From: Polyodon spathula
Lineage: Eukaryota; Chordata; Actinopteri; Acipenseriformes; Polyodontidae
NCBI RefSeq assembly: GCF_017654505.1
Contig: NC_054539.1
Span: forward strand, 73,228,413 to 73,292,412
Direction of reading: 5' to 3'
DNA: 64,000 nucleotides
In this document: in pieces, positions 54,221-62,903 of the stretch
Layout of the letters: every line of letters starts with the position of its first letter
How positions within the stretch are numbered: the first letter of the stretch is position 1
Notes under the pieces: generated by a model
Database searches by the model: none
Seen by the model: only the letters and a program-made list of their open reading frames with translations
What the model was told of the DNA's origin: nothing
Translations under genes and position numbers: made by a program

Positions 54221-57200
54221 CCATTCCCATATGAGGTCGTCATATATGAAAAGGTTACTGGGTTGTATCTTTCCAAAATGACCTAGTGCTGAAAGAGCAT
54301 ATTGTTGTGATTTAATGCATTGATCTTATTTTACCCAGACACCCAAAATCAGAGAGGACGTCTCTTAGTATATGTTTACAGAGAACGAGTTTGATCATTG
54401 TTTATCTGTTCTTCAGGAATTTGACTCGTCTCCCTGTCCAGACTTCAGTTTGTTTTTCTTCATGTTGCTCTCCTTTTTTATTGTTTCTTCATGTTTTCTT
54501 GTGTGGCAGGTGTTCAACCAGGCCTGTTTCCTGTTGGTACGTCTCCTGCCCATGCTGGCCTCCTACACAGAGCTGGTGCAGTACTACCTGACCGTCTCCA
54601 TGGCAACTCACAGGAGCACCGGGAAGCTGCTGTCTGTCTTAGCCAACATGTTCACCGAGCTCGCCCAGAAGGTAAGGAATCTCCAGACTGGAATGTGTGC
54701 TTCTTGAAGCTATGGTTGTGTAGTAAATGTGGTGTACATAATAGACATCTAGTGTCTAAGTTATATTTGGCCATCCTAGTTTTAACTTCCTTTCTATGGA
54801 AGGTTGTACACTCTAGTGGCCAATTCGGAACTTATTTCTATTGCACCCTTTTCTACACGACGGTCCATTCAGTTCTTCTGATTTGATTATCCTGAGACAC
54901 TTTGAATTTTTGTTCTAAAAAGGTGCATTTATTCTGTTGGGTTAGTAGACTGTAATGGAATTCTGATAGACTGTAATGGAATTCTAACCTATAAAATAGT
55001 ACAGTAAAACTGCTCTCTTCTTCAGTTGCGCTGATTCAGTAGTTTTGTCTCGTCACACCACAGGGATTCTGCCTTCCCAAGGAGCTGATGGAGGAAGCGG
55101 CTGGCGAGGGAGCCACGGAATTCCACGACTACGAGGGGGGCGGGATTGGAGAGGGAGAGGGCAAGAAAGACGTCAGCGACAAGATCGAGGATGAAGAGCA
55201 GGTAGGGGGCAGTGGGAGCGGTTGTCACGGCTGTGTAGTATGCATGTAGTAGGATTGGGTTCAAACTGGATGCACCACGAACACTGGTGCTATATGATGA
55301 CTGGTAATCTCAATTCCTGTGTGCAGGTAGAGGACACATTCCAGCAGGGCCAGGAGAAAAAGGAGGAAGACGAGGAGAACAAGCCAGACATCGAGGAAGA
55401 GGACAACGCTATAGAAATGACTGAGGACTTTGATGGAAAAATGCATGATGGGGATCGAAAAGAACCAGGTTTGATTTGGCATTGAAATGTCGGTTTTAAT
55501 GAACATGTTATAACTGTGGTTTACGTCAGTGTAGTACAAATACCAGTAAATCAGTCTTTGTTGTAATCCATAAACTGCTTGGGAATGAGTGTGCAGGGTT
55601 CTGAGAATCCTGTCCTTGATGAGTAATGAACACAAACCAAGCAAGTTGCTGTCTGTTTTCAATATTCGGATTCGAGACTTGAAGAAGATCAAATGCTTAC
55701 AAGCCGCTAAATGGAGCCTATTTGAAAATATTGTTTTAAAGTTTGAAGGTTACTCTTCTGTTGGTTCTGAGGATGGCTTTGAACCAACAAAACAGTTATG
55801 AAGATAATGCCATGTTTCCATCGTCACAATGAAATCCGATCCAATCTCTTTCCAATATGAAACAGGCTACCCAGGCTAGTTTCTTAATAGTTTTCTCTTT
55901 GAATCTATGATTGAGTGCTTAAGTTATAGATGAACCAACAGTAATCCCCTGGTTGAAATAAGCAGCAAGAACCTGGCTGTGAAGGATGCTTTCATGCCGT
56001 TTCGATTGTTGCTGTCTGCAGGGGAGGATGACGAGCCGCAGTCGGAGAGCGAGGAGGAGCTGGATAAACAGATGGGTGACCTGGGCGAGGGGGAGGCTGA
56101 CAAGCTGGACGAGAGACTCTGGGGTGATGAGGATGAAGATGAAGGTGCCAGCGACAAGGAGGAGGAGTCCGGCCAGGGGATGGACGAGGTAAAACATGTG
56201 CTGGTTTATTAGATATTACGACAAGAGATTACAAGATACAGCAAGAGTACACCGACAACCTTCGTATATCATGTGTTCTTATCAGTAACTTTCCACAAGC
56301 TTGGCTTTGCGTTGGGTTTAAAGGAAATACATATATAAAGCCTAGGAACATATAATACAACCTGTTCTCTTCTAACGCTTTGTAGAGTGTAAGGTGGCAG
56401 GTCCTCTTTTGAAGCAAGTGTACAGGCTGCTCAACATTTTCGGAGTAGTAGATTTACATTACTGGTATAAAACTAGAAAGAAATTCAATTGTGTGCAATT
56501 TTTTAATGCTAATAGTGCATAATTTAAAATATAACGTGGAAAATTATTGTAAAAACGACACACCTGCATATTTTAACCAGTGTTTTTTAGTATGTGGTTT
56601 TTTTTTTTTTTAATCCGTAAAAACATTTTTTTGAGGACATTAATTCCCTCCAAAGGAACAGAGGTGTTTAAAATCTGGTGAAATGATTGAAAGGGAATTA
56701 TGTGCTTTTCAGGGGGAATCTGAACTCGTTGCGAAGGACGACAACTTGGATGCAGGAAACTCAAACAAAGAGGACAAGAAACAACAGGATAAAGATGAAG
56801 ATCCTGCTGACACCGGAGAAGGGAAGGAGAAGATTCACGAGCAGCTTGATGAGGTATTACTGTGAGGCTGTGTCATGGTGGCTGTCTGCATTTCAGTATA
56901 AAGCATGTGATTCTGAGCTGTCTGTGTTTGTGTTGCTCAGAGGGAGTATGACGAGAACGAGGTGGACCCTTACCATGGCAACCAGGAGAAGCAGCCAGAG
57001 GCCGAGGCCATGGACCTTCCTGAGGACCTGAACCTGGACAACGAAGAGGACAAGGGGGAGGAGCAGGAGGAGGGAGAGGGTGAGGAGAAAGGGGAAGGGA
57101 GGGAGGCTGGCTCTTTAAAATCAAGCCATACCACACTGAATTTAGTCATTTTACCCGTGGCCATTTGATTTAAAATGCACCTCCTAGAATATCTTTATGG

Positions 57201-60200
57201 GTGAACCCGTGACAAGTAGATTTGTATATGAGGGGAGAGAGAGGTACAAAAACTCTTGGTAGCAGAAGTGCATGCCATTTTTAGGTGTAGATAACCGTCT
57301 ACACAATCATCACTTGATTTTTTTGTTTTATGTTTTTTGTTTTTTTTGTTTCAGTGCAATAAATAATCAAAACAAAAAAGAATTGATGAAATAGCATTAC
57401 TGCACAATTGTTGTTCCAAAATGATTATGCCTGATCACCTGTGTTTCTTATCCGTCCTACTCCAGAGGAGAATCCCTTCGAGATTGAGGAGAAGCCAATG
57501 GAGACTGATGACAAGGAGGAGAAGGAGCAGCAGGAGGGAGTGGAGGGGCAGGCAGAGGAGGGCCAGGGAGAGGAGAAGATGGAGGAAGAGGGGGGTGAAC
57601 ACAAAGAGGAGGAGGAGGAGGGGGGCGAACACGAGGAGGAGGAGGAAGGGGGTGAACACAAAGAGGACGGGGACTCTGAGGGAGAGGGAGCTGAGGCAGA
57701 CGCAGCTCCGGAGAATAAAGAGGAAGAGGAGAACGAGGCAGCGGGAGACAAAGAAGATAAGGGAGTCCACACAGATCAGGGCCAGCAACCCAAGGTCTGT
57801 GCTTTTCTTATTCTACTTCAATTCAAGACATAATAAGCTAGGGCAGACGGGCCCCGATGCATCATTTATTATTAAGCTTCCTTACTGACCTGTGAAAAAA
57901 GAGACTAGCAGAAATAATCTGTTGATGATGCATTTGTTTATGGACACTTTTTATAAATGTTATCTTGGCTTCTTTTTGTATGGTTGTAGTTTTGAAGTTA
58001 AAGTTAATGTGTCATCAATAACCAACCAACCAACCAACCAAGTATAACATTGCTGTTCTCCAAAGGTGCAGTAGTCTGCTGTATGTAGCAAAACTTTAAC
58101 ATATGCAGGTTTTGTTTTATTGTGTGATAGCTCTGTACACCACAGCATTTGACCGAACACGGTATTCTCAGCTCGCTGATGTTTTTCATGTCTGTTCCCA
58201 GGGAGAGGAAGAAAGTGCTGAGGAGGACAAGGAGCTCCCCGAGTCCGCGGAGAGGAAGCAGCACGAAGCCGACGGGCAGACAGGGGAGGAGAACCTGCAG
58301 AGCGACAGCGCTGTGGAGCTGGCTGGGGCAGCCTCTGAGAGGGACCAGGCCAAGGAGGTAAACCAGCAGCAGGGGCTGCAGACAGGAATTGTCGGCTCAC
58401 ATTCTTCATCAAAGTCTTTGACAAGAATGGTTTGATTCAGCTCAGTTCAGTTTGCTATTAATTGTCCCCTAACTGGAATATAATAGCGGCACACAAAATA
58501 TCTAGAAAATCCACCAAATTAGGACGGAACTTGGTTCGTACATTCTTTAGCTATTAGTTATTGAAATTAGAATCTGGATATATAAGTAAGTTTCTACTTG
58601 TATGTTTTAGTAAGTTACATTTTTGGTATTTGGTAGTATTTGTATTTAAGTGCAGATGTAAAACATGTTCTATGTGCAGTGACTTGACACACAGTATCTA
58701 CCTGTCTGTCTGTATTGCACAGGAGCACGGCAGTGGGGCTGCTGATGCTAGTCAGTCTGAAGGTCATGAGTCCAAACTCATGGCGCGAGTCTCATCACAG
58801 AAGCAGACCATGGACAGAACTCAGGTAAGTGCATTCCTTCAGACTTCTAAAACAATATTAAAAGGCTGCTGTTTCCCTTGCCTGACCGTTTTCTTAATGT
58901 TGCAGTTTTCCCATCAGTGTTATCAGGAATAATAAATACATCTACATAAAAGCGTCCTTTTAAAGGTATGTCAAGAGGGTAGGAATTGGCTACCATTTAT
59001 CAAAACCATGAGATAGCTGAGGGAGGTTTGCTTGTAGTTACAATGAAATAACTACAGTTTGTCTAAGAGAGGCACATTTCTGCTTTGGCTTTTAACTGCA
59101 GTCAGTTTAAGCTGTGAAGCTTGTTGTGCTGCCCTGAAAAGGTGTTACAGTTGAATTAGGTGATGCTATGGGCAGTTTCACAGGGCATGTTGACGTGTAA
59201 ACGGACTGTTTCAGAGTTTCAAGCGGAAGCCTGGGCAGGCAGACAATGAGAGATCCACTGGAGACTACAACGAGCGAATCCACAAGAGGCTGCGTACAGT
59301 GGAGGCCGGAGCAGAGAAGAGTGAGGATAAGGCTCAGCCTGATGGGAAGGAGGAGGAGTCTGATGTTTACGAGCACGTCAAGGAAGGAGCAGAGTCTTAC
59401 GATGCTCAGACTTACGGTAGGACTGAACACTTTTATCAGCTGCAGTATGCGCTCAGACACCTGCATTGCTCATGGTTATTTCTTCATTTATTTTTTGTAT
59501 CTACCAAAAGTGTTTTCAAACCACCCCACTTCTATAAAAGTCAGGAACGTTTTCAACGTACTGCGTGGATTTTTATTACGCAATACATGTATATTTTTGT
59601 CCTGTAACAGTACAGATACATAAAGGTGAATTTATTGTAAGTACACACGATACCTCTCATTGAGAACACGTCTGCGCGTGTATGGTTGAATGTTTTCCTT
59701 TGCCGGGTGTAGATGTTGCCAGTGCAGAACAGCAGAAGCCAGCGGGATCCGCCCAGGAGGAGGAGTTGGAGAACGAGGGGAGTGATGTTGCCATGGAAAC
59801 TGAGGAACAGAAGGATGAGGATCTGCAAGCAGTGGATGCACATGAGTTGAAACCAGAGCAAAATAAGTCTACCTCTACCAAGACTGAGGGTAAGCTGGAT
59901 CCTGATTGAGTTTTCAGCTCAGAAGGATTTGATTGATACCGATTCAGTAGTAAGCATGATCTTTTTATAGATGATTTTCTGAAGTATATTAATAGCCGCC
60001 AAGTCAGATATTGTAACGCATGATTTAATTTGATTCTGATGGTATTAACAGTTTTTACCAACAAAAATATTGGACAGCTAGGAAATACTGTACAGCACAA
60101 GGCAAAGATCTTCACCCATTTGCTAAAGACAAGCCCTTAATATTGGTTTCTTCTGTACTTTGCTTTCATGAATCTCTTCAAAACAAAACATTCCAAAATG

Positions 60201-62866
60201 GTCTTAATTTTGCATATATGCACCCCTGCATGTGCAGCTGTGTTGGTGGTTGTATGGTATTAAGATGAATGCAGAGTACTGTTCAGGATTCAGTGCGTTC
60301 TGGTCTGTTGTCAGGTGTTGAGAATGCAGAGCTGGAGCTGCAGCCCCCAGGGAATGAAGAGGAGGAGCGTGAGAAAGAGGAGTCTCAGAACAGCAGAGCG
60401 GATGAGAAGCTGGAGAGGATGACAGAGTCCACTGTGCACACTGTGCCCGAGCTTCTGTTGGACACATCCGCAGAGGTACAGGAAGCAGGGCATCGGGGAC
60501 TGAGGACTTCCCTCTTATCAGCAGGGTCTGACGACTTCCCTCTTATCAGCAGCGTCTGGGTCAATTCCTGTTTCCCGCAAAATTTTTAAACACAACCTCC
60601 AAATTCAGTATATAAATGAATGCGTATGGAATACAATACTAGAATATATGCAGTTGAATTTTGTATGAAGTAAAATCGTATGCATTTGTTTAAAACATAA
60701 CTTGAAATGCAATGACAGTCTGTAGTGGCAATGTAGCAGTGAAATTTCTTGAATTGCTATGCACACAGTATTGTAGGTTTGCACATTTCAGTTTCAACCT
60801 TGGCCCTATTGTTTTTTATTAGAGGTCCGTAAAGGACCCTGAAGAACTCCGCAAGGAGCTGGAGCAGCAGCTGGATGCCTGGCAGAAACAGCAGCCTGGA
60901 AATCAGGAAGAGGTGAGGTTTACCTGCTCAAGTTTAAATACATGAAGTACTTTTCCAGTTGCTGTAGTGACAGACTGTAATACACACTCCATTCAAAACA
61001 GGTCTACCCTGCTGTCCAGCTTGTTTCTCATCAGCAGTGATACAATCTGTCCAGTGTCCATGTTGATTTATAACCAGTCTGACCACTTTATTTATTTATT
61101 TATTCAGGAAAGGGCCGCAGCTGAGATGTGGCAGCAGTACCAGGTGTTAACATCCCCACTGTCACAGCAACTGTGTGAACAGCTTCGTCTTATACTGGAA
61201 CCAACCCGGGCTGCAAAGCTCAAGTGAGTTCTGTTCCTCTAGACCGCACTAAGAGTGAGAATGCGTAACTTGTCATGCAAGGAGATGCAAAACGGAATAC
61301 ATAACCAAGCCGCTCCAGGTTTTAATGCCATCAACTGAATGCTGAAGTGGTGCAGTATTAATAAGAAGCCTGTTGATATCTTGCATCTTGAATGGAGAAC
61401 CCAGCCTGTGATGGTGTCTACTGTTGAGTTGCATCTCCCTCTCTTCCCTTTTGCAGAGGTGATTTCCGCACAGGGAAGCGGCTGAATATGCGCAAGGTCA
61501 TCCCATACATTGCCAGCCAGTTCCGGAAGGATAAAATCTGGCTGCGCAGGACCAAGCCCAGCAAACGGGAATACCAGATCTGCCTGGCTGTCGATGACTC
61601 TTCAAGTATGACAGATAACCATTCAAAACAGGTACAGAAAGCACGCATTGAGAAATGCCAGCACCCAATACAAAAATTGATGTATTTTTGCTTTTAATAG
61701 AACAATTAATAGTTTAAGTAGTTTTGCCCATTTCATGTTTTTAGTTGTAATTGAGGGCTTTTGGGAGAATCTACATTTCTGCTTCTTTTAAATAGTGTTC
61801 TCGGTGCATCTTTATTCCTGGGGATGGTAGAATGTGATGTCTGACAGTCTCTATGCCCTCTGTGTTGTGCAGCTGGCTTTCGAGTCCCTGTCAGTGATTG
61901 GGAACGCACTCACTCTTCTTGAAGTGGGACACATTTCTGTGTGCAGGTGGGTACTCCAATTCAAAAAGTGCCTTGAGCAGTGCAGCATGTCTCTTATTTT
62001 ATACCTACTAGAATTCACTGCAGGGATATGCACGCCAAACACTTGAACTCTAGCTCAGGGCTTCTCAACCGGGGGTCCGCGGCCTCCTAGAGGGCCTTGA
62101 GGAGGTTTCAAGGGGTCCTCCAAGAAATACGAAGACAGCTGCTTGAATTCCGGTTTTATTTCTACTGGAAGTGGAGATATACCTCAACCGCAGTGTGTAA
62201 TTTGTGCACAAGTACTGTCCAATGAATGTTTGAAACCTTCCAGATTAGAGACATTTAATTAGCAAGCATGACATGTATAAAAACCAGCAACATTTATTTT
62301 TTGAGCAAAAGGCTAAGGAACTGCTTGGTATTAAAGCTGTAATGAAATCCACAACTACCGCAGATAAAAAGCGTCATCGTACATAGTGGTGCAGAAAATT
62401 GCTAAAGTAAAAAGTTTGCATTCGTTTGCGGAGAAGTTGATAATGTCGTGTGCCACTGAAATTGTAAAGGAAATGTTTGGAGAGCAGAAGGGCAAGGAAC
62501 TGGCAGAAATACCAGTGTGGAATGACACTGTCAAACGATGATGGCTTTTATGTCAGAAGACATCATTTTTACAGTGCATTGAACATTGACTTTAATCTGT
62601 CTGGTCTACTCACCTAATGTAATACTTACTATCCTGAACTCGCCACGGAACAAGCCGCTACACAAGAAGCTGAACTGCCGCCCTCAGTCCCATCAAAGCT
62701 GTTAGAAGAGCTCACTGACACTTCATCAGACAGCTCCCTCAGAACCAGGTTCAGTGAAATGATGCTGGAGACATTTTGGTGCGAGTGCTCGATGAATAAA
62801 GCATTGCTTCTTCTAGGCACTGAAAGTGTTGGTCCCATTCAGTACAACCTACTTATGTGAAACCTG

Positions 62867-62903
<37 letters not shown>

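Noticed and set aside
57425..57788. Ser- and Leu-rich minus-strand frames of about 115 codons
   Set aside because: They are antisense of the GAG-rich exon 88, where stop codons are rare on the complement.
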